DNA from: JBLIRR01 sp049472395
Lineage (GTDB): Bacteria; SZUA-182; DTGQ01; JBLIRR01
Assembly: GCA_049472395.1 (NCBI GenBank)
Contig: JBLIRR010000005.1
Location: 171,735 to 235,734 of the forward strand
DNA: 64,000 nucleotides
Reading direction: 5' to 3'
Part shown: positions 27,797 to 37,691 of the stretch, in pieces
Layout: every line of letters begins with the position of its first letter
How positions within the stretch are numbered: the first letter of the stretch is position 1
Notes under the pieces: generated by a model
What the model was told of the DNA's origin: nothing
The model's input: only the letters and a program-made list of their open reading frames with translations
Databases searched by the model: none
Program-made: the position numbers and the translations under genes

Positions 27797-29833
27797 ATGA
27801 AACATGCACTACAGAGAACAAAGTTATTTACTGTCGCTGTGCTTCTTCTTTTTGGTACTGCCTTTGGTATATGGAGGCTTACCAATACTACGTCAAACAA
27901 GGGTTCCACGGCGCATATCCCTTCTTCGCCTTCTGTTGTCATCCCAAAGGCGGGAGATATAAGAATACCGCAAGACCTGTCCTCCTCATCAGAGAAGTCG
28001 ACTATTCCCAGGCTTTCCTATCATTTTGAGATGGGGGACCATTTTACCTATCAAATAAATTACGGGGTTGACATCAAGATGGCCCTTGATGCCGGCACAA
28101 CTCATGAAAAAAGTAGGGTGGAGATCTCATTAAAGGGATTATTACATGAGAGGGTATATACCATAGGTGGTCAAAAAGTAGTGCTCGGCTGCTATTTTGA
28201 AAATCCCCGGGTGAGTTTTTCAGGGGATGTAAGGTATACGGGTTCTGGTGATCCGAGGATTATTGAAGATTCCCTGAGGGAAGAGGTACTTGTGGAAATG
28301 AATAGAAATGGACGGATAGAAGCCCTTACCTTCCCAAAAAGAATATCCTCCGATATAAGAAATATTTTAAAAGCCATCATGGCCGGTACGCAAGTCATTC
28401 TTCCCAGACATTCTCAAAAAGAGTGGAGGAATAAAGAAAATGATCTTAATGGATCATACCTTGCTCACTATCGGCTGTCATTTCCTCTTGAAGCACCTAC
28501 AGTGAAAATTGAAAAGGAAAAGGTCAAATATACAACGCTCTTAGAAGATACGTCCTCGGGTGAGAAGATGTCAGATTTCATCAGTATTGGAAAAAGTAAG
28601 GGGAATATCATTTTTCACAGGGAGGGGGGCTATATTGATGAAATAATCTCCAAGGAAGAGATAGAGATAGCGCTTCCCGGTCAGATTCAACAAAACATAG
28701 GCTCACGGATCAATTGTGCTTTAAAGCTTAAAGAGAAAACAAAAGATGTGAGGTATGCAAAACTAGGAGAAGCTCGGTGGCATGATTTGATAAAGCAGCA
28801 CGTGGGCCTCTTGAGGGCCGAGGGAGAGTCAATCCCTCTTTTTGGCGGAGAAGGCCATGCTCTCATGGAAAAGCGGGAACATGAACAAATTCTTGCGGGA
28901 GCATCTCTTGAAGACCTTTTTGATACGCTGGATAAGCTCGAAATAAATGATGAGGGGCAGCTCCGTTTTACTACCATGTGCAAACTTGAGTCCTTCATGT
29001 ATTTGTATCCTGATAGAATTCAGGAGGTTACCGCACGCCTCCTTCGGGAACAAAATGGGAGTGCGGCCATGTCTACAATACTCGGGGCAATGGAATTAAT
29101 TCCTCATCTTGAGGCCCAGGCAGGATTACGGGATATAATCAAGCTTCGCAGAAAAGAGAAAGAAACAGTGCTTTTAACTATTCCCTCATTGGGTCACGTG
29201 CCACATCCTGATACTCAAAGTGAGGCGCTTTTACTGGATTTATTTGAGAATGAACCGGATCCTGATATCTCAAGCACAAGTATCCTTGCGCTTGGTGTCA
29301 TGGCTCATACACTGCATACGATTGATAATCAACGCGCTGCAGGAATCACAGAATATACCCTTGATGCGCTTCAACATGCCCGTTCAATAGAAGAGAAAAC
29401 GCTTTATTTGGAAACTCTCGGCAATGTAGGACACCCTGAGGCACTCGGCGTCATTGAAGATTATACGAGGGATGTAAATGAAGAGGTACGTATATCAGCA
29501 CTCGAGGGCCTGAGAAATATTTCCGGAGAGAAGACGGATTCCATTATAGGAAGGGCATTGAGTGACGATGAGTCGGAACGGGTGCGCAGCATGGCTGCGA
29601 GTATCTCGGGCTTAAGACCGGTGAGTGAAACGCTTTTCAATCAATTGAAACGGTCATACATAAATGAGGATAGTGAAATGGTGAGGTCCCAGATTATTCG
29701 AGCCCTCTGGGAGAAAAGACAGGAATATCCGGAAGCGGTGACCATAGTAAAAAACGCAGCAGAAATAGATTCCTCAAAGGATATTCGTGATCTTGCCACG
29801 AGCCTTATTCTTACAACGGAAAATCCCGCTTAA
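27797..29833 (+). CDS. Exported HEAT-repeat protein with vitellogenin-like N-terminal part
   Basis: The protein has 678 residues. A signal anchor lies at about 9-28. Residues 70-330 are beta-rich and begin YHFEMGDHFTYQINYG, followed by alternating strands. Residues 380-670 are alpha-helical, with HEAT-like helix pairs (EALGVIEDYTRDVNEEVRIS, RVRSMAASISGL, EMVRSQIIRALWEK). The order of a lipid-transfer-type beta barrel followed by a helical domain recalls the vitellogenin N-terminal family (PF01347 type) seen in some bacteria. That assignment is inference from architecture. AAAGGAGA precedes the ATG. It is followed by another exported protein of unknown function and may be cotranscribed with it. 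Confidence 0.68.
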   Translation: MKHALQRTKLFTVAVLLLFGTAFGIWRLTNTTSNKGSTAHIPSSPSVVIPKAGDIRIPQDLSSSSEKSTIPRLSYHFEMGDHFTYQINYGVDIKMALDAGTTHEKSRVEISLKGLLHERVYTIGGQKVVLGCYFENPRVSFSGDVRYTGSGDPRIIEDSLREEVLVEMNRNGRIEALTFPKRISSDIRNILKAIMAGTQVILPRHSQKEWRNKENDLNGSYLAHYRLSFPLEAPTVKIEKEKVKYTTLLEDTSSGEKMSDFISIGKSKGNIIFHREGGYIDEIISKEEIEIALPGQIQQNIGSRINCALKLKEKTKDVRYAKLGEARWHDLIKQHVGLLRAEGESIPLFGGEGHALMEKREHEQILAGASLEDLFDTLDKLEINDEGQLRFTTMCKLESFMYLYPDRIQEVTARLLREQNGSAAMSTILGAMELIPHLEAQAGLRDIIKLRRKEKETVLLTIPSLGHVPHPDTQSEALLLDLFENEPDPDISSTSILALGVMAHTLHTIDNQRAAGITEYTLDALQHARSIEEKTLYLETLGNVGHPEALGVIEDYTRDVNEEVRISALEGLRNISGEKTDSIIGRALSDDESERVRSMAASISGLRPVSETLFNQLKRSYINEDSEMVRSQIIRALWEKRQEYPEAVTIVKNAAEIDSSKDIRDLATSLILTTENPA

Positions 29834-29990
29834 ACACAGGTCAATTTATAACTCAGATAAGATGAGGATAGAGAAAAGAAATGTGCACGCAACAAATCAG
29901 AGCCCCTCCACCCATGTGTACGTTGAAAAAGAGTGTATAGAGAATGATATGAGTAATTATAACGCAATTAAGAAGAGGAGTTTATTAATC

Positions 29991-31733
29991 ATGAAAAGGA
30001 AGATAACATCTATACTATTATTTTTAGTTCTCACGATCCTTGTGCGAGGAAAGCCCTCCATGGCTCAATTTCAGCGTGCAAGTTCCCCGGAAGTGCCCTC
30101 CTTGAGCAGTTTCAGTTTTTCGACGAAGGCTCTAAGCGCACCCTCGTTGCTCAGTGTGGGCAGTTTATTTGCCGCCACCACAGAAGTGAAGCCTGATAAA
30201 ACAGAGACTAAACAGCCGTCAGGAGTTGTGCCCGATTATTTGAAGGTAGAGCTTATTGATGATGAAGAGGAATATAGGCTTATTCAAGAAGATGGAAGTG
30301 TTAAGACGATGACTGCTGAGGAGATTGACGAGGCGCTTGAACTTGAGTATGAAAAATTAACCGCCCAAGGACTTGCATCCATGGTGCAAGTGAGCGATGA
30401 GGCAGGAGAGCTTGTTGATGTCGTCACCTTTGCACAACCCTTAGAGGTTAATGAGAATCTCGATCAACAGGTCATTCGTTTTCAGGATCATCTTCAAGAA
30501 ATGAAAATAGAGGAGCGGACAATGACTGCTCCGGATCAACTGGAGACATTACCATTTACCCAATATGAAGCAGCTTTGAAAAATCAGCTAGAGCCTATAT
30601 TTGTGCATGATGCGGATCTTGTCTCTTCTGTTCAGGACCTCACGAAGGCGGATGATTTTTCAAGCATAAAAGAGGATATGCTTTCAATTGATCAAGATAT
30701 GCAGACATTTGGTCAGAATAGCGAATACATGGCGTTTTTAGATGAGGCTAATTTGATAAAGACTGCGACAAGTCAGCAGATGGTACTTACAGAAAAACCA
30801 GCGGTTTCTGCAACTCCAATTTTTTCAGGTGCTGTATCTGCATTCCCCAGTGCATTCACCGCTACCCCATCCTCTGGCGGTACAAGTTTTTTCCCAACGA
30901 TAAGCACAATAAAAACCGTGCCCTCATTCTCTTCGATACGGTTCCGGCCAACCCTTGAGCAGGAGAGTGCGGCAGATGAATATCATTCGGATAAGCGTTA
31001 CCAGGCCTCCTCATGTCAAGAATTAAAAAAGTCATATAGTAAGGAATGGGGCTACTGTCCATTAGTCTGCGCAGGCTTCTCCATCCATGCATCAGCATTG
31101 GCAAGACCTACATATCGGCGGTTTTACGGGTCGAATAATGAGTATGTTCGCATTTTTAATAAATACAAAAGCCTCGTTTATGCGTATGCCTACTTGCTCT
31201 CCCGCTCAAATCCCTATGCACACGTAAAGCTGAAATTATTCGGTAACACCATATATGATAGCCATCAACTGAATGTGAATAAAAACCTCAGTAAGTCAAA
31301 ATCCTTTACCGTGTCAAAATGGTTCTGGATCGGGCCTATACCGGTGAAGGTGAAGCTTAAAGCAGGTGGAACAGTAGGTATGTATGCGGGATATGGGGTA
31401 AATACTACTCAAATTGGTGCCTATGTTCGCCCTTATGCCAATACATGGACATCAGGTTCTGTATCTGTTGATGTGTGGTTAGCGAGTGCAGGTATTACGA
31501 CGACCTTGAATTTATTGGATGAGAGCCTTCCCATCACTGCTACCATAGCGCCGGCATCTCAAGGCAGGGTGCGCCTCTCACTTTCCATAAGGAAGTGGCT
31601 GAGGGCCCTGGCTGGTAAAATTTATATATGGGTAAAGATATTGTGGAAGAAATGGACCAAAACGCTGCTCAAATGGAGTGGGGTGTCCGGTGATTGGTGG
31701 ATTTACCGAAAAACCATTTATTGTATTCCTTAA
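29991..31733 (+). CDS. Exported protein of unknown function
   Basis: The protein has 580 residues. A typical signal peptide (MKRKITSILLFLVLTILV, cleavage near SMAQF) is followed by a Ser/Thr-rich and acidic region to about 330 with helical stretches. A beta-rich C-terminal half follows (about 400-560), with repeated Tyr/Ala-rich strands such as GMYAGYGVNTT. Four cysteines cluster near residues 345-365. The ATG at 29991 has GAGGAG 11 bases upstream and gives the signal peptide; an open frame extends 68 codons further upstream and overlaps the previous gene, but has no initiation signals. The 157-base gap and the same direction make cotranscription with the HEAT protein plausible. No family recognised. 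Confidence 0.72.
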   Translation: MKRKITSILLFLVLTILVRGKPSMAQFQRASSPEVPSLSSFSFSTKALSAPSLLSVGSLFAATTEVKPDKTETKQPSGVVPDYLKVELIDDEEEYRLIQEDGSVKTMTAEEIDEALELEYEKLTAQGLASMVQVSDEAGELVDVVTFAQPLEVNENLDQQVIRFQDHLQEMKIEERTMTAPDQLETLPFTQYEAALKNQLEPIFVHDADLVSSVQDLTKADDFSSIKEDMLSIDQDMQTFGQNSEYMAFLDEANLIKTATSQQMVLTEKPAVSATPIFSGAVSAFPSAFTATPSSGGTSFFPTISTIKTVPSFSSIRFRPTLEQESAADEYHSDKRYQASSCQELKKSYSKEWGYCPLVCAGFSIHASALARPTYRRFYGSNNEYVRIFNKYKSLVYAYAYLLSRSNPYAHVKLKLFGNTIYDSHQLNVNKNLSKSKSFTVSKWFWIGPIPVKVKLKAGGTVGMYAGYGVNTTQIGAYVRPYANTWTSGSVSVDVWLASAGITTTLNLLDESLPITATIAPASQGRVRLSLSIRKWLRALAGKIYIWVKILWKKWTKTLLKWSGVSGDWWIYRKTIYCIP

Positions 31734-31754
31734 TAAGAGTATATATATTTTATA

Positions 31755-31792
31755 GTCGATGCTCTTTAAGAAAGGGCATCGACTTTTTTATT
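31755..31792 (+). terminator. Rho-independent terminator
   Basis: GTCGATGC (31755-31762) pairs with GCATCGAC (31776-31783), extended by a TCTTT/AAAGG inner stem, and is followed by TTTTTTATTTT. It ends the unit of the two exported proteins. Confidence 0.92.
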
Positions 31793-31824
31793 TTATAATT
31801 GCCCATTGCACTATTATGGTGGAT

Positions 31825-31854
31825 TTGACATAATTAATGATAAATAAATAGAAT
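31825..31854 (+). promoter_or_regulatory. Candidate sigma-70 promoter
   Basis: A perfect TTGACA (31825-31830) and TAGAAT (31849-31854) are spaced by 18 bases. It lies about 97 bases before the start of the small secreted protein. Confidence 0.65.
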
Positions 31855-31950
31855 AATTTGTTTTATACTGAAGAGACTGTGTGTATGTCTTGATATGTGT
31901 AAATAATTTAACGCATGGGCAGAAAATCAAATACTTAAGAGGAGTAGATC

Positions 31951-32298
31951 ATGAAAAAAATTACTATTTTTATCATTATTTTAGGTTTTTCTTCATTAGT
32001 CTCTGCTGCCACTCCAACAAGCATTCTCGGCTCTCCCTATCCCCCTGTTCCGGATTCAATTAATTCATCTCCATTAATAATTCATTTAGTGTGTCATTAC
32101 ATTGAGAATCTCCCTCACAAACCAACAAATAATGAAGAGTTATTGAAAGAATATATTAGAGCTTACACGCAATTGAAAAAGGCAGTGACCAGTCCGGAAG
32201 GCCTTGAAGATGAGCATCATTCCCCTGCATCAACACATGAGAAAAAATCGTCAGAAGAGCATGCCTCGCCTGAGCATGGCAACTCATCCAAGCACTGA
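31951..32298 (+). CDS. Small secreted protein with His-rich tail, unknown
   Basis: The protein has 115 residues. A signal peptide (MKKITIFIIILGFSSLVSA, about 19 residues) is followed by a short helical body (about 45-80) and a Ser/Glu/His-rich tail (EHHSPASTHEKKSS and EHASPEHGNSSKH). The His-rich end could bind metal ions, but that is only compositional. GAGGAG precedes the ATG. A well-formed promoter lies upstream, and the next gene follows after 66 bases. Confidence 0.68.
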   Translation: MKKITIFIIILGFSSLVSAATPTSILGSPYPPVPDSINSSPLIIHLVCHYIENLPHKPTNNEELLKEYIRAYTQLKKAVTSPEGLEDEHHSPASTHEKKSSEEHASPEHGNSSKH

Positions 32299-32364
32299 TG
32301 AGGGAATGGATGCATCAAAGAAGTCGTTAATAAATAAGGTGAATAATTAAAAAGGGGATCAATC

Positions 32365-33609
32365 ATGTCAGAATATATAGAGAATGATGCTGATTCGGTA
32401 AAATCTTTGTTACATGTTGAGCTTCCTCCTGTCTCAGCGGCGCGGATGCATAGGCTTCCCCCCTATCTTTTTGGCAAGATAAATGCCCTGAAGATGAAGC
32501 TGCGAAGAGAGGGCATTGATATTCTTGATTTAGGGATGGGGAATCCGAACGATCCGACGTTTGAGCCTATTGTTGATAAGCTTCGCGAGTCTGTCGGGAT
32601 TAAGAGGAATCAACGATATTCTTCCTCTCTCGGAATTTTTAATTTACGGCGAGATTTGGCCTTATTTTATGAAAAGCATTGGAATGTATCTTTGGACCCT
32701 GAAACTGAAGTCATTGCTGTCATAGGATCGAAAGAGGGATTCAGTCACCTTTGTCTGGCGACTCTCGGGCCTGGCGATGTTGTTCTGACTCCAACACCCT
32801 CATTCCCTATTCATCTTTACGGACCGGTAATTGCCGGGGCAAATGTGATTGGGATAACGTTAAATGACGGGGAAGAAGCGCTCCTAAGGCATATCGCGGA
32901 AATGTGCCGCACAGTATCCCCGCGTCCTAAAATCGTCATATTAAATTTCCCCCATAATCCTACAACACGGACGGTTGAGGTAGAGTTCTTCAAAGAGATT
33001 GTCAAACTGGCCAAAAAGTTTGAGTTTTATGTGATTCATGATTTTGCGTATGGACTGACAACCTTTGATTGTTACAAAGCCCCGAGTTTGCTTCAAGTAC
33101 CCGGAGCAAAGGAGGTTGGCGTTGAGTGCATGACTATGTCAAAGGGATATAATATGGCTGGCTGGCGGATCGGTTTTGTGGTGGGAAATCCGGATATGGT
33201 CAAACTCCTTGGCTGTATTAAGGGCTATTACGATTATGGCATCTTTCAAGCTATCCAGATTGCGACCGTTATCGCCCTTCGTCATTGTGAAAAACAGATG
33301 CGAGAGCAGGCTAAAGTATATGAGAGACGTCGCGACTGTCTATGCGAAGGCCTTGCACGGGCAGGGTGGGAGGTTGAGAAACCGAAAGCAACAATGTTTA
33401 TATGGGCAAAAATTCCGGAACCTTATCAAGCAATGGGGTCGATTGAATTTGCCATGAAATGCTTGAGTGAGGCAGAAGTAGCTGTTTCTCCGGGCCGGGG
33501 CTTCGGTGAAGATGGTGAAGGCTACCTTCGGATCGCCTTAGTTGAAAATGAATCACGATTAAAACAGGCCATCAGGCAAATCAAACGAGCGTTTCCCGTT
33601 GAAAGGTAA
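32365..33609 (+). CDS. Class I/II PLP aminotransferase, alanine/LL-DAP type
   Basis: The protein has 414 residues. It has the family features DLGMGNPNDPT near the N-terminus, the PLP-binding lysine in MSKGYNMAGWRIGF (about residue 260), NFPHNPTT, and the C-terminal GRGFGEDGEGYLRIALVEN with the substrate carboxylate arginine. It should transfer amino groups between an amino acid and a 2-oxo acid. The closest types are AlaC-like alanine aminotransferases and LL-diaminopimelate aminotransferase-like enzymes. No lysine-pathway gene is adjacent. It probably forms a two-gene unit with the PPC-domain gene 20 bases downstream. Confidence 0.9.
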   Translation: MSEYIENDADSVKSLLHVELPPVSAARMHRLPPYLFGKINALKMKLRREGIDILDLGMGNPNDPTFEPIVDKLRESVGIKRNQRYSSSLGIFNLRRDLALFYEKHWNVSLDPETEVIAVIGSKEGFSHLCLATLGPGDVVLTPTPSFPIHLYGPVIAGANVIGITLNDGEEALLRHIAEMCRTVSPRPKIVILNFPHNPTTRTVEVEFFKEIVKLAKKFEFYVIHDFAYGLTTFDCYKAPSLLQVPGAKEVGVECMTMSKGYNMAGWRIGFVVGNPDMVKLLGCIKGYYDYGIFQAIQIATVIALRHCEKQMREQAKVYERRRDCLCEGLARAGWEVEKPKATMFIWAKIPEPYQAMGSIEFAMKCLSEAEVAVSPGRGFGEDGEGYLRIALVENESRLKQAIRQIKRAFPVER

Positions 33610-33629
33610 GGTTGAAAGGTAGAGAGAGT

Positions 33630-34073
33630 ATGAAATATGCCCAGGCGAAACAGGGACGAATTTTTGTGATCCGTCTTGAAGATGGGGATATTATTCATGA
33701 GGAAATTGAACGGTTGGCGCGTGAGCAATCCATTAAGGCTGCTGCATTAATCGTTGTAGGAGGAGCGGATAAAGGAAGCAGATTTGTGGTTGGCCCTGAA
33801 CATGGGCGCGCAGAACCGGTTGTTCCCATGGAGCATATTCTTGACAATGTTCATGAAATAACAGGGACAGGCACTATTTTCCCTGATGATGAGGGCAAAC
33901 CCGTTCTGCATATGCATATCGCATGTGGAAGAGGGACATCCACCCTCACCGGATGTGTCCGGAAGGGAGTAAAAGTGTGGCATATAATGGAAGTTGTGCT
34001 TATTGAGCTTATGGACACGAAAGCGGCCCGCCTGTTTGATAAGACGACAGGTTTCAGTCTGCTCCAGGTGTAA
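33630..34073 (+). CDS. PPC (DUF296) domain protein
   Basis: The protein has about 147 residues, the whole being one PPC domain. RIFVIRLEDGDIIHEEIERLA is the first strand-helix, VVGGADKG and the metal/ligand-site-like HMHIACGR with TGCVR follow, and EVVLIEL ends it. PPC domains occur in plant AT-hook proteins and in bacterial proteins of unknown biochemical role, so a DNA-binding name is not justified. ATG 33630 is chosen over a TTG at 33612, with GAGAG upstream. It converges on the AT-AT-ER gene, 56 bases away. Confidence 0.87.
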   Translation: MKYAQAKQGRIFVIRLEDGDIIHEEIERLAREQSIKAAALIVVGGADKGSRFVVGPEHGRAEPVVPMEHILDNVHEITGTGTIFPDDEGKPVLHMHIACGRGTSTLTGCVRKGVKVWHIMEVVLIELMDTKAARLFDKTTGFSLLQV

Positions 34074-34129
34074 ACTCCCATGCGCGCTAAGTTTTTCTCA
34101 GTCTCTTCTGGGTAAAAACAACTTCCCAC

Positions 34130-37100
34130 TTAGGGTGTACCCGTCAGCATCTTAAAGCGTTCATTGAGCAAGGAGGCTGTTTCATTCATGAGCTTCTCGG
34201 CAATCTCATCCACATGACGGTTCCGCCAGCTTTCAAGCCCTGTGCCCCTGATCCATTGATTAAATGCGCCTAATGAAGGGCCGCACTGCACCTGATAATC
34301 GACTTTTTGCTCTTCACTGCCAGTGAGCGCGAGCCAGGTCGATCGTCCAAAATACCACCGAAACACCAAGGCCATTTTGTGTTTAGGGCTTCGCTCCGCT
34401 TTTGCAATCTCAGCAGGATCCATCTCAGACCAATAGGCCTTTGTTTCTTCCCATATTTCGTCAAAGCTACGCTTGAAATATTTATCCTGAATTTGCTTTT
34501 TTGTTTTCTCATCGATTTCATCTAATGAATTGTAATGAGAGTAAAGATCATACAGCTTGTTTGCCCGTGCAGGGAAGAATACTCCTTTTCTTAAGACCTG
34601 TATCTTCGCCCCTATTTCGAACATATCACCTGCCGGCGCATAGGTGGTATCCTGAACGTTGATATCTTGCAGCATATCCTTGACAGCATCGCTTGTTCCT
34701 GCCTCGACAGTACATTGATTGATCGATCCGGTAAGGATAAAATCCACCCCCATCACAAAGGAGGCTGCTGCTGCCTCAGGTGTGCCAATGCCTCCTGCCG
34801 CGCCGACTCCAATCTTTTTCCTATAGCCATACATTTTCATTTTTTCATCTCTTAATACCATCATCGCAGGCACCAACGCATAAGCAACTCCCTGGTCCGT
34901 GTGTCCTCCTGAATCTGCTTCAACACATATATATTCAGCCATTGGGATCTCTTTCGCATACTCGGCATGTTCAGCAGCCAGTTTCCCCGCGCTGATTAAT
35001 TTTTGGACAATGCTCTCTGGAGGCGGGCTCATAAAGATATCAGCAATCTCCGGACGAGAAACCTTTGCCATGATTCTGTTCGGGGCAACAACCTCTCCTT
35101 TGGCATTTCGATGAATGCCCTCGAGGCGATAGCGCACCAGACTCGGTGTCATTTGCATAAACGCTGCTGCTTCAATATCTTTGACCCCAAAGGTAAGAAG
35201 GAGATCAACCGTCTGATCTTCTAATTTCGGGTTTTGCAGATTACACAATAAATTTACCCCATAGGCTTCCCCATGATCAAGCTCTTTTTGAATATATTGA
35301 ATTGATTCCTCAATCGCATCCAACGAAAGGCCCCCTGTCCCCAAATAAGCCATGAGCCCTGCCTTGCCCATTTTCACCACAAGCTCTTTTGAAGCAATGC
35401 CTTTGTACATTGCTCCTGCCACATAAGCATATTTGATGTGGTAATCCTTTTTAAATTCTTTCGACCCCAAGGAAGACGCTGTGATTTTCCCTGATAGGGC
35501 TTCTTTTTCCTCCTCGGGGCTACTCTCCTCAGTAATGATAAGGGGTGGTGCTTCTTTTTTAATTTTAGCCACCAAATTCGTTAACACTGTCCCGGGACCT
35601 ATTTCCTTAAATTCCTGTATGCCTTTGCCCATTAGATACTGAATACTTTCCGTCCATTTTACGGAGTGGGTGATCTGATCTGCCAGAAGTTGTCTTATTT
35701 TTTTGCGCTCGTAAGGCCGCGCTTCGACATTTGATATGACAGGTATGCTGAGCTTGGAGAATTCAAAAGAGTGCAGAAAATGCTCAAATTTTTCTCGTGC
35801 TGCGCTCATATACCGGGAATGAAAGGCTCCGCTGACCTTTAAAGGGATGTATAACTTTGCCCCAGCCTCTTTGAAAATATCCGCTGCCCCTGCAATATCA
35901 TCGCACAGGCCGGAGATTACTATTTGAGCGGGAGAATTGAAATTGGCTACATCAATAGCAGAAAGCCCTTTTTCTTTTAGAACGTGTTTTATTTTCTCCT
36001 CTGTTAATCCGATAATAGCTGCCATCCCGCCTCCGTGTGCTTTGCTCATTAACTCTCCCCGTTTCTTTACAATCTTTAAGCCTGTTTCAAAATCAAAAGC
36101 TCCTGCAGCAAATAACGCGTTGTATTCTCCAAGACTATGCCCTGCCACATATGACGGCACCTCTCCTGTGTCATTAATTTCTTTGGTGTACATCAAGGCA
36201 TTGACTACAAATAGTGCTGGCTGAGTATATTGGGTGTTATTAAGAAGATTTTGGCTATCTTCCACGCAAAGCTCTTTTATGGAATAACCGAGAATTGTAT
36301 CGGCTTTCCGTGTTAATTCGGGAAACAGATCAAATAGTTCACTGCCCATTCCTTTTTTCTGAGATCCTTGACCTGGAAATACAAAAGCGTTCATTTTTTT
36401 TGCCCTCATTGATGATTGTGTTGAATGTACGGGAGTAACATAACGTGTTACATTTTCTAAGTTTTTTAAATCTTGACCAAATGGTGTCACTATTGCCACA
36501 CCTTGTGATTGAGAATTGTTTCTTATAATATATTTGATAAACGTAGCAAGGGTCCCTGAAGGCCCTAAATCAATATAAATATAGTTCTCTTTTTTCTCCA
36601 AATTTTCTATTGTTTTTTGAAATTCGATTGGTTTTCTCACAACTTCCCAAAAATAATCACGCCAAAAATCATTACTTTTACAATTATCACTCTCATGATC
36701 GTTGAGAATACATGCCCGTGAGCAGGATATGAAGGGAATATGAGGGGGTGAAAATACTCTTTCCCTCATAAAATCCGCATAGGCTAATGCAGCAGGGTCC
36801 AGTAATGATGAATGAAAAGCCTGGGACACGGGCAGCACCTGATATGGTATATTTCTTTCTTTTAAATATTTTTCAATAGCATGCAACGCAGAATGTGTGC
36901 CTGAAACAACAAAGTGAGAATGAAAATTAATAGAGGCCAATTCAATGTCTTCGAATATGCGAGATATTTCATCATATAATGAAATATCTGAGAGAATTGC
37001 CAGCATCCCACCGCTCTTGCCGTAAGATTCCAAAATCTGCGCTTGGGTAATAACTGACTCCAATAATTCCTCAGGGGAGGCGATGCCGGAAATGGCAGCT

Positions 37101-37429
37101 GATGCAAATTCACCCATGCTTGCGCCTAATACATAATCAGGTTTTATGCCATTTTCCACAAGGGTATGAGCGAGGGCACACTCTACCATGAAAATCGCCG
37201 GGTGGGTATATAATGTGCGATTAAACACATCGCTTTTTCGTTTATTTTCATCATAAATCTTGTTGAGTATGGATTCTCCTATGATTTTACCGGCGATATC
37301 ATCTAAGGTACGCATCCATTTTCTAAAGAAGGGCTGATGATCAAGAAGTTCCTTGCCCATTTGAAAAAAATGGGAACCCTGCCCAGAGAACATAAATATA
37401 ATAGGTTGCGATATGTTCGATGGAAACAA
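34130..37429 (-). CDS. AT-AT-ER protein of trans-AT PKS / PfaD type
   Basis: The protein has 1099 residues in three parts. AT1 (about 8-330) has FSGQGSH, active-site Ser104 in GASMGE and H206 in AFHSS, but Gln in place of the usual substrate-carboxylate Arg (VITQAQ). It is therefore more like the acyl-hydrolase (PedC-type) group. AT2 (about 345-640) has FPGQGSQ, Ser432 in GHSLGE, Arg in KKRGE and H538, as in malonyl-CoA acyltransferases. The rest (about 655-1099) is a PfaD-type FMN enoyl reductase (AGAMYKGIASKELV, VEADSGGHTDQG, GVGAAGGIGTPEAAAA). The order resembles MmpC of mupirocin biosynthesis. The start is TTG with GAAGGA upstream; an ATG 12 codons later is possible. No ketosynthase, ketoreductase or PPTase gene is in the window, so the partner megasynthase must lie elsewhere or the product may be a lipid. 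Confidence 0.88.
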   Translation of the reverse strand: MFPSNISQPIIFMFSGQGSHFFQMGKELLDHQPFFRKWMRTLDDIAGKIIGESILNKIYDENKRKSDVFNRTLYTHPAIFMVECALAHTLVENGIKPDYVLGASMGEFASAAISGIASPEELLESVITQAQILESYGKSGGMLAILSDISLYDEISRIFEDIELASINFHSHFVVSGTHSALHAIEKYLKERNIPYQVLPVSQAFHSSLLDPAALAYADFMRERVFSPPHIPFISCSRACILNDHESDNCKSNDFWRDYFWEVVRKPIEFQKTIENLEKKENYIYIDLGPSGTLATFIKYIIRNNSQSQGVAIVTPFGQDLKNLENVTRYVTPVHSTQSSMRAKKMNAFVFPGQGSQKKGMGSELFDLFPELTRKADTILGYSIKELCVEDSQNLLNNTQYTQPALFVVNALMYTKEINDTGEVPSYVAGHSLGEYNALFAAGAFDFETGLKIVKKRGELMSKAHGGGMAAIIGLTEEKIKHVLKEKGLSAIDVANFNSPAQIVISGLCDDIAGAADIFKEAGAKLYIPLKVSGAFHSRYMSAAREKFEHFLHSFEFSKLSIPVISNVEARPYERKKIRQLLADQITHSVKWTESIQYLMGKGIQEFKEIGPGTVLTNLVAKIKKEAPPLIITEESSPEEEKEALSGKITASSLGSKEFKKDYHIKYAYVAGAMYKGIASKELVVKMGKAGLMAYLGTGGLSLDAIEESIQYIQKELDHGEAYGVNLLCNLQNPKLEDQTVDLLLTFGVKDIEAAAFMQMTPSLVRYRLEGIHRNAKGEVVAPNRIMAKVSRPEIADIFMSPPPESIVQKLISAGKLAAEHAEYAKEIPMAEYICVEADSGGHTDQGVAYALVPAMMVLRDEKMKMYGYRKKIGVGAAGGIGTPEAAAASFVMGVDFILTGSINQCTVEAGTSDAVKDMLQDINVQDTTYAPAGDMFEIGAKIQVLRKGVFFPARANKLYDLYSHYNSLDEIDEKTKKQIQDKYFKRSFDEIWEETKAYWSEMDPAEIAKAERSPKHKMALVFRWYFGRSTWLALTGSEEQKVDYQVQCGPSLGAFNQWIRGTGLESWRNRHVDEIAEKLMNETASLLNERFKMLTGTP

Positions 37430-37691
37430 GCGTGTATCCTTCTCAATGAGTTAATGCTGCGTATTCATATTACTGTATTCACATAAGAATTTCAAAATCT
37501 CCGGCACAACAATTCTGATGAAAAATTTGCCTTTACCCTTCTCGGTTTGAGAGTGTGGAGAACTTATTCCTGACTATAGACTTTGATATTTTTTTTTAGC
37601 TCAGTCGAGTAAATATTAGACGCACTCCCGGTGGTCATTTGTTCGATATTCCTATAATTGCCCAAATCCTTTTCCGTTTTTCTCATAGACT

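Noticed and set aside
29787..29990. Extended N-terminus for the exported protein
   Set aside because: The added 68 codons overlap the previous gene, carry no signal peptide and no ribosome site; ATG 29991 has both.
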